Assembly: GCF_900583165.1 (NCBI RefSeq) | Contig: NZ_UTKY01000105.1 | Location: forward strand, 1-64,000 | Direction: 5' to 3' | DNA length: 64,000 nucleotides | DNA from: Pseudomonas viridiflava | GTDB taxonomy: Bacteria; Pseudomonadota; Gammaproteobacteria; Pseudomonadales; Pseudomonadaceae | Made by a program: the position numbers and the translations under genes | Shown here: positions 1 through 10,421 of the stretch, one piece after another | How the letters are laid out: the number at the start of each line of letters is the position of its first letter | How positions within the stretch are numbered: the first letter of the stretch is position 1 | The notes under the pieces: generated by a model | The model's input: only the letters and a program-made list of their open reading frames with translations | Told to the model about the DNA's origin: nothing | The model's database searches: none

Positions 1-1
1 A

Positions 2-3000
2 GGCGCGCAGTTGTACAACCTGTATGGCCCGACTGAAGCGGCCATCGACGTGACCCACTGGACCTGTGTCGAAGAGGGGCGCGACAGCGTGCCAATCGGC
101 CGCCCGATTGCCAACCTGGGTTGCTACGTCCTTGATGACAACCTCGAACCGGTGCCGGTTGGCGTGCTGGGCGAGTTGTATTTGGGCGGGGAAGGGCTGG
201 CGCGGGGTTATCACCGCCGCCCATCGCTGACCGCCGAGCGTTTTGCCGTGAGCCCCTTCGGCAACGGCGAGCGGCTGTACCGCACGGGCGACTTGGCGCG
301 TTACCGCGCCGACGGGGTGATCGAATACGCCGGGCGTATCGACCATCAGGTCAAGTTGCGTGGCCTGCGTATCGAATTGGGCGAGATCGAAGCGCGCCTG
401 CTGGAACATGATCAGGTGCGCGAAACCGCGGTCACGGTGATCGATGGCAAGCATCTGCTGGCGTATGTAGTACTCAACGTTCAAGCCGACGACTGGCGTG
501 AAACCCTGATCGCGCACCTGCAACAAAGCTTGCCTGAGTACATGGTGCCCAACCAATGGTTGCTGTTGGAGCAGATGCCGTTGTCACCCAACGGCAAGCT
601 CGACCGCAAGGCGTTGCCCAAGCCAGATGTAGAACAGATGAGTGCGGCCTATCAAGCCCCGGTGTCGCACGCCGAGCAGATATTGAGCGGTATCTGGCAA
701 GCCGTGTTAGGTCGCGAGCGAGTAGGGGTCACCGACAATTTCTTCGCCCTGGGCGGCGACTCGATCATGTCGATCCAGGTGGTCAGTCGCGCACGACAGG
801 CTGGCCTGCATTTCACCCCCAAGGAGCTGTTCCAATACCAGACCGTACAAGGTCTTGCCGCCGTGGCACGGCGTGGCGAGGTCGCGTCGACGGTTGATCA
901 AGGCCCCGTCACCGGCGACTTGCCGTTGCTGCCGTTCCAGCAGTGGTTTTTTGACAGCGCCATGCCTGAGGCCCATCACTGGAACCAGTCCATCCTGCTC
1001 AAACCCGCCGCAACGCTGGAGGCGGCGGCGTTGCAGCAGGCGCTGCACGCATTGTTGATTCACCACGATGCGCTGCGCGTGGGTTTTGTCCAACAAGCCC
1101 AGGGTTGGGTTGCCACCCACCGCACAGTGGGCAGTGAATTGCCGGTTTTGTGGCAGACCGCCGTGAGCCAGGCGCAGGAAATCGAAGCGGTCTGCCAGGA
1201 GGCGCAACGCAGCCTGAACCTGCAACATGGCCCGTTGCTGCGTGCTGTACTGATCGATTTGGCCGACGGTTCCCAGCGCTTGCTACTGGTCATTCATCAC
1301 CTGGCGGTCGATGGCGTGTCATGGCGCATCTTGCTGGAAGACCTGCATACCGCTTACCGGCAGGCCCTGGCTGGCCAACCGCTGGTGCTGCCGGCCAAAA
1401 CCAGCGCGTTCAAAACCTGGGGCGAGCGGCTTAAGGCCCATGCCGCCGACCGCCACATTGAGCTGGCTTTTTGGGAGCGCCAATGCCAGGGCCAGCCTGA
1501 TGGGTTGCCTGAGGCCAAGCCCCAGGCCAGCCTGCAAAACCGGCATGCCCAGAGTGTGCAAACCCATCTGGACCAAACGCTGACCCGACAACTGTTGCAC
1601 GTGGCCCCCCAGGCCTATCGCACCCAGGTCAATGACCTGCTGCTCACCGCCTTGGCGCGGGTCATCTGCCGCTGGACCGCCACGGATGCCGCGCTGATTC
1701 AACTTGAAGGTCACGGCCGCGAAGAGCTGTTCGATGACGTTGACCTGAGCCGCACAGTGGGCTGGTTTACCAGCGCGTTTGCGCTGAGCCTGCGCGCGGC
1801 GGGTGAGTGGGGGGATGCGATCAAACAGGTCAAGGAACAACTGCGCGCTGTTCCGGACAAGGGCATTGGCTTTGGTGTCTTGCGCTATCTGGGTGACGAG
1901 CATGCACAGGCCACCCTGCGCACGCTGCCGGTACCGCGCATCACGTTCAACTACCTCGGTCAGTTCGATGCGCAGTTCGACGAGCACGCTTTGTTCGTAC
2001 CCGCTGCCGAAAGCACGGGCCAGGAACAAAGCCCGCTCGCACCACTGGGTAACTGGCTGGTGCTGAACGGGCAGGTGTACGGCGGCGAACTCAGCATGAG
2101 CTGGACCTTCAGCCGTGAGATGTTCGACGAACAGACGATTTCCCGCCTGGCAGATGAATACGCCATCGAGTTGGCTGCACTGATCGCCCATTGCAGTGAG
2201 GGTGGCAACCTCGGGGTCACGCCTTCGGATTTCCCGCTGGCAGCATTGACCCAGGCCCAGTTGGACGCGTTGCCGATTGCCGTACAGGACATCGAAGATA
2301 TTTACCCGCTGTCCCCCATGCAGCAGGGCATGTTGTTCCATACCCTGTCAGACGACGGTGATGACCTGTATGTGAACCAATTGAGCCTGCCCGTCGAGGG
2401 GTTGGACCCGGAGCGCTTTCGCGCAGCGTGGCAGCATGTCATTAGCCGCCATGCCATCCTGCGTACCTCGTTTCATTGGCAGGGCGGCCAGACCGCGCCG
2501 ATCCAGGTGGTACAGCGCCAGGCGCAAGTTGATCTGCGCCAGCTGGACTGGCAGGCATTGCCTGTGGACGCTGAACGCCTGGCCGAATGCGCTCGCCAGG
2601 AGCGTGCCCGCGGCTTTGAATTGAGCCAAGTGCCTTTGCAGCGCCTGGTGTTGATTCGTCTGGGGGCCAACGAACATCAATTGATCTGGACCAGCCATCA
2701 CATTCTTATGGATGGCTGGAGCAGTTCACAGTTATTTGGCGAAGTGCTGGAGCATTACGCTACCGGCCAAGTGAGCGGCGACAGTGGGCGCTACCGAGAC
2801 TTCATTGCGTGGTTGCAGAGCCAGGACCAGGCGCGCCTGGAACAGTACTGGAAGTCACGCCTGCAAACCCTGGCTGAACCGACTGCCCTTAGCCAGGCGA
2901 TCCACCCTCGTCACACATCAACCCTCGGCGGGCATGATGCGCTGTACACCCGTTGGGATGCCCAACGCACCGGTGTGCTGCTGCAACACTGTCGCCAGCA

Positions 3001-6000
3001 GGGCATCACCCCGAACACGCTGATCCAGGGCGCCTGGCTGCTGCTGTTGCAGCGTTATACCGGGCAGTCCAGCGTGGCGTTCGGTGCCACGGTGGCGGGG
3101 CGTCCAGAAACCCTGCCCAATGCTCAGAACATGCTTGGCCTGTTCATCAATACTTTGCCGGTGATCCAGACCCTTGAGGCGGCTGATCGCCTGGACGAGT
3201 GGCTGGCGCAATTGCAGGCCAGCAACCTGGATTTACGTGAACACGCCCATGCGCCACTGGCCGATATACAGCGCTGGTCGGGCAAGGGTGGCCAAGCCCT
3301 GTTCGACAGTATCATCGTGTTCGAGAACTATCCGATCGACGACCGCCTGGAGCAGGCCCAGGGCGGTTTGCGCTTTGGCGCCTCGGCCAACCACGACGTG
3401 ACCAACTTCCCAATGGACCTGGCGGTGCACCTTGGACAGGAACTGTCGATTGAATACCTGTTCCTGCGCGACTGCTTCAACCTCCAGGCCGTAGAAGGCA
3501 TACGCCAATTGATGGAGACCACGTTGCTGGCCATGATCAATTCGCCGGCAGAACGCCTGGGTAACCTGCAACGCCTGGCACCGCCACAGTGGCAGGCGCT
3601 CAAGCAGTGGGCGGCTGAGCCGGCCGCGGTGCACTCGCATGAGCTGTTGCCGACACTGATTGCCCGCCACGCCGCACAACGTCCCGATGCACCTGCGGCC
3701 GAGTGTCAGGGTGCAGTGTTGAGCTACGGCGAACTCGACGCGCGGGCCAACTGCTTGGCTCACCATTTGATCGCTCAAGGGGCCGGGCCGGAGGTATTGA
3801 TCGGCGTTGCCCTGGAGCGTTCCCTCGACGTACTCGTAGCGTTGCTGGCCGTGCTCAAAAGCGGTGCCGCCTATGTCCCATTGGACACGGACTACCCGCC
3901 TGAACGCCTGGCCTTCATGATCGAAGATTCGGGCATGGCCCAAATGATCAGCCGGGGTGAAACAGCGGCCAATCTACCGTTACCACCTGGCGTTCAACTG
4001 ATCGATCTGGCGCAACTCGATGGTGCACGCTACGTTGCGACGCCACCGGCACAGGTCATCAGCGAGCAAAGCCTGGCGTACCTGATCTACACCTCGGGCT
4101 CGACCGGCCTGCCTAAAGGTGTGGCGGTGACTCACGGCCCGCTGAGCATGCATTGCCAGGCAATCGCCGAGCTATACGAAATGGATGAGCGCACGCGTGA
4201 GCTGCACTTTATGTCGTTTGCGTTCGACGGTGCCCACGAGCGCTGGCTGACGACGTTGTCGAGGGGAGGCACGTTGGTACTGCGGGACAACGAACTGTGG
4301 ACTCCGGAACAAACCTGCCACGCCTTGCAGCACTTGCGCATCGATATCGCCTGCTTCCCCCCGGCGTACCTCAAGCAGGTGGCTGAGTTTGTACAAGCCA
4401 GCGGCGGCGCGGCGCCTGTGGTGCGCATTTATTGCCTGGGGGGCGATGCGGTACCGGAACAGACCCTGGCCCAGGTACGAACCGTCCTGAAACCGCGCTA
4501 CATCACCAACGGCTATGGCCCCACCGAAACGGTGGTAACCCCGATGCTCTGGAAGGCATCTGCCGATGAGCCTTGCGGCGCCGCCTATGCGCCGATTGGG
4601 CGGGTGGTGGGGCAACGCTCGCTATGGGTCTTGGACGATGATCTCAACCCGCTGCCGGCTGGGTTCAGCGGGCAGCTGTTCATCGGTGGTTACGGCGTGG
4701 CCCGTGGCTATCACGGGCGCGCGGCGATGACGGCTGAGCGCTTTGTGCCAGACCCTTTCGGTGCGCCGGGCAGTCGTGCGTACCGCAGCGGTGACTTGGT
4801 GCGCTTGCGCGAAAGTGGCGTGTTGGACTACGTGGGGCGCATGGATCACCAGGTCAAGGTGCGTGGTTTCCGCATCGAGCTGGGCGAAATCGAAGCCAGC
4901 CTGCGCTTGCAGGCAGGGGTCAGCGACGCTGTGGTGATTGCCCGAGACGGTGTATCCGGCAAGCAATTGATTGGCTATGTGGTCAGTGCCGATGCAGGCC
5001 TCAAGGGCGAAGATCTCAGGAAGGCACTGCGCGAGACGCTGCCTGATTATATGGTGCCGACCCAGGTGATTTGCCTGGCGCGCATGCCACTGTCCCCTAA
5101 CGGCAAGTTGGATCGCAAGGCGTTGCCCGAGCCGACATTCGACATGGCGCAATATCAGGCGCCGCGTACTGAAGAAGAGCAGGTGATGGCCGGTATCTGG
5201 TCTGAGGTGCTGCAAGTGCAAGAGGTGGGCATCAGCGATAATTTCTTCGAATTGGGCGGCGATTCGATCCTCAGCCTGCAAGTCATTTCGCGTGTGCGTA
5301 ACCATCGGCAGTTGAATATGGAGCTTAAACTGCGCGACCTGATGCGCTGCCAAACCATCGCCAACCTGTTCGACCAACAGGCCGTAACCCGTTCCGGCCG
5401 TCCAAGCGCTGAAAGCCCAATGATGCGCGAAGGCGCGTTCGGGCTGTTGCCGATCCAGGAGTGGTTCTTCGGCGAGCAGATGCAAACCCCGCAACACTTC
5501 AACCAGGCGCTGATCCTACGCGCTCGCCAGGCACTGAATGTGGATGCGCTGCAACGCACCCTGGTGCGCATGCTCGACCAACATGATGCGTTGCGCCTGC
5601 GTTTTACCCAGCAGGACGGACGTTGGACCCAGCACTACCAGAGCCTTGATGAAAGCCTGCTGCAAGCCGAGCAAGACCCTCTGTTGTGGGTACGCGATGT
5701 GGCGGATGAGGACGCTCTGGAAACCGCCGCCAACCAGCTACAGCGCAGTTTGAACCTGGAACAAGGCCCGTTGCTGCGAGGCTTGCTCGCCACCTTGGGC
5801 AATGGCGAGGTGCGCCTGTTGCTGGTCATCCATCACCTGGTGATTGACGGTGTGTCGTGGCGAGTCCTGTTGCAGGACCTGCAGGTGGCTTATGACGCTT
5901 ATTGCCTGGGCAACGAGCCGCAATTGCCGATCCGTACCAGCAGTCTGCGTGAATGGGCGGACGGCTTGGCGGGGTATGCGCAGACGCTGCAAGAGCAGGA

Positions 6001-6760
6001 GCTCGACTATTGGTTGGGCCAACTGGGCCAGCAGGACAAACCGCTGCCTTGTGATAACCCTCGGGGCAAGAACCTGATGTGCAACCGTGCCGAAGCCTCG
6101 TTCAACCTAAGCGAGGCGCATACCCAGCAGTTGCTCAAAGAGGCGCCGGCGGTGTACCAGACCCAGATCAACGACCTGCTGCTGACGGCCTTGAGCCGGG
6201 CGATGTGCCGTTGGAGCGGTGACGCGTCGATCCTGATCCAGCTTGAAGGCCATGGTCGCGAAGATCTGTTCGAAGAACTCGACTTGAGCCGCACGCTGGG
6301 CTGGTTCACCAGCATGTTCCCGGTGCGGCTGACGCCGGTTGCGCAGCAAGACTTTGGCACTTCGATCCTGGCGGTGCGCGAGCAATTGGCGGCAGTGCCG
6401 AACAAGGGCATTGGCTACGGCGTATTGCGCTATATGGCGCCAGCCTCGGTGACTGAACAACTGGCCAGCCTGGCCCCAGCGCGTGTGACATTCAACTACC
6501 TGGGGCAGCTCGACCAGAGCTTCGACGAGCAGGCCTTGCTGCTGCCGGCGCCGGAAAGCGTGGGCGACAGCTTTGGCGCCGACGCGCCGATGGCCAACCA
6601 TCTTGAGTGGGTGGGCCAAGTGTTCAATGGGCAACTGGCCTTCCGCTGCATCTATAGCGACCGCCGCTATCGCCCGTCGACCATGGATGCCCTCGCTGAA
6701 CAGTGCCGGGCCGAGCTGCAAGCCCTGATCGAACATTGCGTGATGCAAAGCGCTGCGTGA
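2..6760 (+). CDS. Pyoverdine-type NRPS, 3' part (5' end outside window)
   Basis: The reading frame is already open at base 2, so this is the C-terminal 2,250 or so residues of a longer synthetase. Domain order, with residues counted from base 11: end of an adenylation domain (YGPTE near 5, NGKLDRKAL near 195), carrier protein (LGGDS, Ser near 253), epimerization domain (HHLAVDG near 428), condensation domain (LSPMQQGML near 767, HHILMDG near 897), adenylation domain (YTSGSTG near 1358), carrier protein (LGGDS, Ser near 1754) and a second epimerization domain (HHLVIDG near 1940) running to the stop. There is no thioesterase domain. The FDGAHERW stretch of the complete adenylation domain places D, G and E at GrsA positions 235, 236 and 239; an acidic 239 fits a basic substrate such as ornithine or lysine (inference). 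Position beside fpvA suggests a PvdD/PvdJ/PvdI-class enzyme of the pyoverdine peptide; which one cannot be decided here. Confidence 0.93.
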   Translation, partial: GAQLYNLYGPTEAAIDVTHWTCVEEGRDSVPIGRPIANLGCYVLDDNLEPVPVGVLGELYLGGEGLARGYHRRPSLTAERFAVSPFGNGERLYRTGDLARYRADGVIEYAGRIDHQVKLRGLRIELGEIEARLLEHDQVRETAVTVIDGKHLLAYVVLNVQADDWRETLIAHLQQSLPEYMVPNQWLLLEQMPLSPNGKLDRKALPKPDVEQMSAAYQAPVSHAEQILSGIWQAVLGRERVGVTDNFFALGGDSIMSIQVVSRARQAGLHFTPKELFQYQTVQGLAAVARRGEVASTVDQGPVTGDLPLLPFQQWFFDSAMPEAHHWNQSILLKPAATLEAAALQQALHALLIHHDALRVGFVQQAQGWVATHRTVGSELPVLWQTAVSQAQEIEAVCQEAQRSLNLQHGPLLRAVLIDLADGSQRLLLVIHHLAVDGVSWRILLEDLHTAYRQALAGQPLVLPAKTSAFKTWGERLKAHAADRHIELAFWERQCQGQPDGLPEAKPQASLQNRHAQSVQTHLDQTLTRQLLHVAPQAYRTQVNDLLLTALARVICRWTATDAALIQLEGHGREELFDDVDLSRTVGWFTSAFALSLRAAGEWGDAIKQVKEQLRAVPDKGIGFGVLRYLGDEHAQATLRTLPVPRITFNYLGQFDAQFDEHALFVPAAESTGQEQSPLAPLGNWLVLNGQVYGGELSMSWTFSREMFDEQTISRLADEYAIELAALIAHCSEGGNLGVTPSDFPLAALTQAQLDALPIAVQDIEDIYPLSPMQQGMLFHTLSDDGDDLYVNQLSLPVEGLDPERFRAAWQHVISRHAILRTSFHWQGGQTAPIQVVQRQAQVDLRQLDWQALPVDAERLAECARQERARGFELSQVPLQRLVLIRLGANEHQLIWTSHHILMDGWSSSQLFGEVLEHYATGQVSGDSGRYRDFIAWLQSQDQARLEQYWKSRLQTLAEPTALSQAIHPRHTSTLGGHDALYTRWDAQRTGVLLQHCRQQGITPNTLIQGAWLLLLQRYTGQSSVAFGATVAGRPETLPNAQNMLGLFINTLPVIQTLEAADRLDEWLAQLQASNLDLREHAHAPLADIQRWSGKGGQALFDSIIVFENYPIDDRLEQAQGGLRFGASANHDVTNFPMDLAVHLGQELSIEYLFLRDCFNLQAVEGIRQLMETTLLAMINSPAERLGNLQRLAPPQWQALKQWAAEPAAVHSHELLPTLIARHAAQRPDAPAAECQGAVLSYGELDARANCLAHHLIAQGAGPEVLIGVALERSLDVLVALLAVLKSGAAYVPLDTDYPPERLAFMIEDSGMAQMISRGETAANLPLPPGVQLIDLAQLDGARYVATPPAQVISEQSLAYLIYTSGSTGLPKGVAVTHGPLSMHCQAIAELYEMDERTRELHFMSFAFDGAHERWLTTLSRGGTLVLRDNELWTPEQTCHALQHLRIDIACFPPAYLKQVAEFVQASGGAAPVVRIYCLGGDAVPEQTLAQVRTVLKPRYITNGYGPTETVVTPMLWKASADEPCGAAYAPIGRVVGQRSLWVLDDDLNPLPAGFSGQLFIGGYGVARGYHGRAAMTAERFVPDPFGAPGSRAYRSGDLVRLRESGVLDYVGRMDHQVKVRGFRIELGEIEASLRLQAGVSDAVVIARDGVSGKQLIGYVVSADAGLKGEDLRKALRETLPDYMVPTQVICLARMPLSPNGKLDRKALPEPTFDMAQYQAPRTEEEQVMAGIWSEVLQVQEVGISDNFFELGGDSILSLQVISRVRNHRQLNMELKLRDLMRCQTIANLFDQQAVTRSGRPSAESPMMREGAFGLLPIQEWFFGEQMQTPQHFNQALILRARQALNVDALQRTLVRMLDQHDALRLRFTQQDGRWTQHYQSLDESLLQAEQDPLLWVRDVADEDALETAANQLQRSLNLEQGPLLRGLLATLGNGEVRLLLVIHHLVIDGVSWRVLLQDLQVAYDAYCLGNEPQLPIRTSSLREWADGLAGYAQTLQEQELDYWLGQLGQQDKPLPCDNPRGKNLMCNRAEASFNLSEAHTQQLLKEAPAVYQTQINDLLLTALSRAMCRWSGDASILIQLEGHGREDLFEELDLSRTLGWFTSMFPVRLTPVAQQDFGTSILAVREQLAAVPNKGIGYGVLRYMAPASVTEQLASLAPARVTFNYLGQLDQSFDEQALLLPAPESVGDSFGADAPMANHLEWVGQVFNGQLAFRCIYSDRRYRPSTMDALAEQCRAELQALIEHCVMQSAA

Positions 6761-6820
6761 TCTTTTTCACCCTTTGATAACGGGCGCCGGCTTACCGGCC
6801 GGCGACCCTGGAACATTGTC

Positions 6821-7762
6821 ATGTCATTGAACCCCGAAATCGCGGCTTTTCTCGATCTGGTCGACAGTCGCCAGCAAGAGCCTTTCCATCGCCAGACGCC
6901 CGAACAGGCGCGGGCGGAATTTGAACAGTCATCGGTGCAAATGCGCTGGGCAGTGCCCCAAGTCGACAGCCAAGCGCTGAGCTTTACCGCGCGCGATGGC
7001 GAAACATTGGCTTTGCGCCTGTACCGGCCGTTGGGCCAGGGCAACGCAATCTTGCCGGTGTTGGTCTACCTGCATGGCGGTGGTTTCGTCGTCGGCAGCC
7101 TGGACTCCCATGATGGGGTGTGCCGTGAATTCTGCGCACGCACGCCTTGCGCCGTGCTGGCCGTGGAATACCGTCGCGCGCCTGAGTACAAGTTCCCCAC
7201 CGCCCTTGAAGACTGCGCCGATGGGCTGGCCTGGCTCGCAGAACACGCCGCGGCCTTAGGGCTGGACACTACGCGGCTGGTGTACGGCGGCGACAGCGTG
7301 GGCGCTACCCTCGCCACCGTGTTGGCCATTGATGCGGTGCGCCATTCGCGGCCGCTCAAGCCCTGTTTGCAGTTGCTGTGCTACCCCGTTACCGATGCCT
7401 CGCAAAGCAGTGAATCCATGCACCTGTTAGGGGAGGGGTACTTGCTGGAAAGCGACACACTGGAGTGGTTCTACACCCACTACGCCCGCACCCCGGATGA
7501 CCGACGCGACTGGCGCTTTTCCCCGCTGCTCACCCCAGACCTTGGCGGCGTGGCCCCCGCGTTCATTGCACTGGCGGGGTTCGACCCGTTACTGGACGAA
7601 GGGCGTGCCTATGCCGAGCGCCTTGAGCAGCAAGGGGTCAAGGTGGAGTGTCAGGTGTTTGAAGGGCTGGTGCATGACTTCCTGCGTATGCGCATGGTCA
7701 CGGAGCAGATCGACACCGTTTATACGCGCCTGGCGGCGGTCCTGGCGGCGGCCGTTTACTGA
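6821..7762 (+). CDS. HSL-family alpha/beta hydrolase beside the NRPS
   Basis: This 313-residue cytoplasmic protein (no signal peptide) has the marks of the hormone-sensitive-lipase esterase family: the oxyanion motif HGGGF near residue 85, the nucleophile motif GDSVG near 154 (usually GDSAG), an Asp in GFDPLLDEG near 253 and the final His in LVHDF near 284. It starts 60 bases after the NRPS stop on the same strand, so co-transcription is likely. Substrate is unknown. Because the NRPS has no thioesterase domain, a role in release or editing of the pyoverdine peptide is an attractive inference, but general esterase activity would leave the same sequence marks. Confidence 0.85.
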   Translation: MSLNPEIAAFLDLVDSRQQEPFHRQTPEQARAEFEQSSVQMRWAVPQVDSQALSFTARDGETLALRLYRPLGQGNAILPVLVYLHGGGFVVGSLDSHDGVCREFCARTPCAVLAVEYRRAPEYKFPTALEDCADGLAWLAEHAAALGLDTTRLVYGGDSVGATLATVLAIDAVRHSRPLKPCLQLLCYPVTDASQSSESMHLLGEGYLLESDTLEWFYTHYARTPDDRRDWRFSPLLTPDLGGVAPAFIALAGFDPLLDEGRAYAERLEQQGVKVECQVFEGLVHDFLRMRMVTEQIDTVYTRLAAVLAAAVY

Positions 7763-7828
7763 GTACAGCGCTGCGCAGGAGCGGGCAGGTCCCGCTCTTG
7801 TCATTCACATTGCTGAGAACAAAAAAAA

Positions 7829-7850
7829 GCGCACCTGGTATCAGGTGCGC
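7829..7850 (-). terminator. Intrinsic terminator of fpvA
   Basis: A perfect 9-bp stem (GCGCACCTG / CAGGTGCGC) with a 4-base loop lies 34 bases beyond the fpvA stop codon. Read on the minus strand it is followed directly by eight T (the A run at 7821-7828). The plus-strand side has no T run, so it mainly serves fpvA. Confidence 0.85.
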
Positions 7851-7883
7851 TTGCTGTGTTGCGTGGGGCATGTACCAGAGGGA

Positions 7884-10307
7884 TCAGAACGTGTACTTGA
7901 AGCTCGTCATGAAGTTACGCGGTGCCCCGTACACACTCCAGCTGTCGGCATAGGCGTAGTAGGAGCGGTCGAACACGTTATTGACGTTGAGCGTGGCGCT
8001 GAGGTTTTTGCTGATGTCGTAGCGGGCCATCAGGTTGGTCAACGCGTAGCTACCTTGTTCGAACGTGTGCAGGTCCATCCCGGTCTTGCTCTGCCAGTTC
8101 ACGCCGCCACCTACGGTGACTTTGTCCAGCACGCCTGGAAGGCGGTAGGTGGTGAATGTCTTCAGGCTGTGGCGCGGGCTGGTGGTGACGATGCGTTCAT
8201 CCTCGGCGTTGGTACTGACGCTGTAGGCGTAGCCGGCGGACGCCTGCCAGCCTTCACTCAGTTCACCGTTCAACTCCAGCTCGACGCCCTTGGTGGTCGT
8301 ACCCTGTTCGGCGCGATAGATATCGGGGCTGCGCACGAAGACCGCCAGGTTGTCCTGGTCGATCTTGAACAGCGCCAGGCTGGCGTTCAACCTGTCTTCG
8401 TTGAAGCTGCCCTTGATACCCACTTCGTAACCGGTGCCTTCCTGTGGATCCAGCGGCTTGTTGTCTTCGCCTTTGATGCCATAGGCCTGCGGGTTGAAGA
8501 TCTTGGTGTAGCTGGCGTACAGCGACCAGGTGCTGTTCAGGTCGTAGACGATACCGGCGTACGGCAGGAAAACGCCATTGCGGGTTTCTTTGCTTTCGGA
8601 GTTCTGGCTGGGATCGGCGTAGGTGATGACTTCGTTGGTGCGTTTCCAGTCGGTGACGCGGCCGCCGAGGATCAGAGCGGTGTCATCGGTGACGCGAAAG
8701 CGCGAGGTCAGGTAGGCCGCGTACTGGTTCTCTTCGATATGGGTCTTGCCCACGGGGGTGGTGTCGGGGCGATTGGCGCCGCTGCCGTCCCAGTTGTGGA
8801 TGTCGGGGATTGTTCCGTCATAACCGGTCCATGGGCCGAACCAGCCGCCGTGGCTAGGGGTATTTTCGTCGTACTGGGACATGGTCACACCGGCAATCAG
8901 CTCGTGCTCGCGGCCAAACAGGTCGAACGGGCCAGTGAAGTAGGCGTCCAGGTTGTTTTGCCGTGGGGTGCCGGACCAGCGGTTGGGGTAAAGGTAGGCA
9001 CCGGCACCCGTGGCCTGGTCGATACTGCCGTTCATGTAGTTGATCAGCTCATCGAACTCGTTCTGGGTGTGGCTGACTTCGACCTTGCCGCTCCAGCCGT
9101 TATCGAACTTGTGCTCGATGGAAGTGAAGACGTTGGTTTGTTTACGGTCGTTATAGGCCCAGTCCGGCGCGCTGTTGGCTGAACGGCTGAAATTGGTACG
9201 GTTGCCGTTGCTGTAGAACATCTGGAAACCAGTACGCATGGGGTCGTTGACCTGGTTGTTGATGTAGCTGAAGCCCAGGGTCAGCATGGTCGCTTCGCTG
9301 AGGTCGAATTCGGAAATACCGTAGACCAGTTGCGAGTCGGTGTTTACTCGGTCGACCCAGGAATTCTGCTTCTTGTAATCCACCACCAGACGCCCACGGA
9401 CATTGCCGCTGTCGTTCAAAGGGCCGGAAACGTCAAAGCCTGTGCCGTAGCGATCCCAACTGCCAGCCTCGCCGGTGATGCTGGCCTGAGCCTCAGCGGT
9501 GGGGCGCTTGCGGATCAGGTTGATGGTCGCAGAAGGCGTCCCCGAACCGCTGATCAGGCCGGTGGCGCCACGCACCACCTCCACACGGTCGTACATGGCA
9601 GTGTTCTGGGTGGTGTTGTCCAGGCGTGATGACGTGGGAACACCGTCGATTTCAAAGTTGTTGATCTGGAAACCACGGGCCCAGTAGGTATCGTTCTCGG
9701 CACCCACGCCGACACGCAATACGGTGATGCCGGGGGTGGCTTCCAGCACTTCGGTCAAATTGGTGAGTTTCTGGTCATCGAGACGTTGGCGGGTCATGAC
9801 CGTCACCGTCTGTGGGGTTTCCTTTTGGGTCAGGTTCAGCCGCGTCGAGCTGCTCGATGAGAGCGCGGTGTATAGGCCAGTGCCTTCAGTGGTAGAGCCC
9901 GGCGCCATGCCGGAGATGGACACGGCTCCCAGTTGCAGGGCGCTTGAGTCGCCTGCGGCCGGAATCAGCGATACGCTGTTATTGGTGATCTGGTAGGTCA
10001 TGCCGCTCCCCAGCAGCATGGTGCTCAATGCCTGTTCTGGCTCCAACGTGCCCGAAACCGCGCCCGAGTTAACGCCCTTGATTGAATCCGGGCTGTACAG
10101 GATTTCCAGGTTGGCCTGCTGGCCCAGTTGCTGCAACGCGGTTGCCAACGGCTGCGCAGGAATATTCAGTGCCACAGGCGCGGCATGCGCTTGAGCACCG
10201 CCCAACAACAGCAGGGTCAGCAGTGCGCCGGGTAGTACTGCCCGGCGTGACGATTGTGGGCGGATCGCTGCCGCCAGTGGCGTGCGGCAAAGGGTAGGGC
10301 TTTGCAT
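7884..10307 (-). CDS. fpvA: Ferripyoverdine TonB-dependent receptor/transducer
   Basis: An 807-residue outer-membrane receptor. After a signal peptide ending near AHAA comes a secretin/TonB N-terminal signalling domain (about 45-115, starting LNIPAQPLATALQQL), then the plug (about 160-290, with RGFQINNFEIDG and a VEVVRGATGL segment) and a 22-strand barrel ending in the usual aromatic residue (FKYTF). The N-terminal domain is what transducing receptors use to contact an FpvR-type anti-sigma factor; those regulators are not in the window. ATG is preceded by GAGAG at good spacing. Its place between the NRPS and pvdE is the standard pyoverdine layout. Which pyoverdine it takes cannot be read from sequence alone. 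I found no exact TAAAT-N16-CGT box upstream, which would fit control by an FpvI-like sigma factor. Confidence 0.93.
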   Translation of the reverse strand: MQSPTLCRTPLAAAIRPQSSRRAVLPGALLTLLLLGGAQAHAAPVALNIPAQPLATALQQLGQQANLEILYSPDSIKGVNSGAVSGTLEPEQALSTMLLGSGMTYQITNNSVSLIPAAGDSSALQLGAVSISGMAPGSTTEGTGLYTALSSSSSTRLNLTQKETPQTVTVMTRQRLDDQKLTNLTEVLEATPGITVLRVGVGAENDTYWARGFQINNFEIDGVPTSSRLDNTTQNTAMYDRVEVVRGATGLISGSGTPSATINLIRKRPTAEAQASITGEAGSWDRYGTGFDVSGPLNDSGNVRGRLVVDYKKQNSWVDRVNTDSQLVYGISEFDLSEATMLTLGFSYINNQVNDPMRTGFQMFYSNGNRTNFSRSANSAPDWAYNDRKQTNVFTSIEHKFDNGWSGKVEVSHTQNEFDELINYMNGSIDQATGAGAYLYPNRWSGTPRQNNLDAYFTGPFDLFGREHELIAGVTMSQYDENTPSHGGWFGPWTGYDGTIPDIHNWDGSGANRPDTTPVGKTHIEENQYAAYLTSRFRVTDDTALILGGRVTDWKRTNEVITYADPSQNSESKETRNGVFLPYAGIVYDLNSTWSLYASYTKIFNPQAYGIKGEDNKPLDPQEGTGYEVGIKGSFNEDRLNASLALFKIDQDNLAVFVRSPDIYRAEQGTTTKGVELELNGELSEGWQASAGYAYSVSTNAEDERIVTTSPRHSLKTFTTYRLPGVLDKVTVGGGVNWQSKTGMDLHTFEQGSYALTNLMARYDISKNLSATLNVNNVFDRSYYAYADSWSVYGAPRNFMTSFKYTF

Positions 10308-10421
10308 TGCTCTCGATGCTCCAGAAAGATAGTGCGCAGTTTTATAAGTTTATTGTTAATGACAATTAGACGCATCAACATCCAATAACCGGAAAAATAA
10401 ATTATCCGGCGCATGAATGCC

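Noticed and set aside
7497-9182. 561-codon open frame on the plus strand across fpvA
   Set aside because: It is antisense to a well-supported receptor gene and contains no recognisable domain. High GC at third positions leaves such frames open.
10320-10421. Possible PvdS box or Fur site before fpvA
   Set aside because: No TAAAT-N16-CGT on the minus strand and only a weak ATTGT-N5-ACAAT dyad. Not enough to call.
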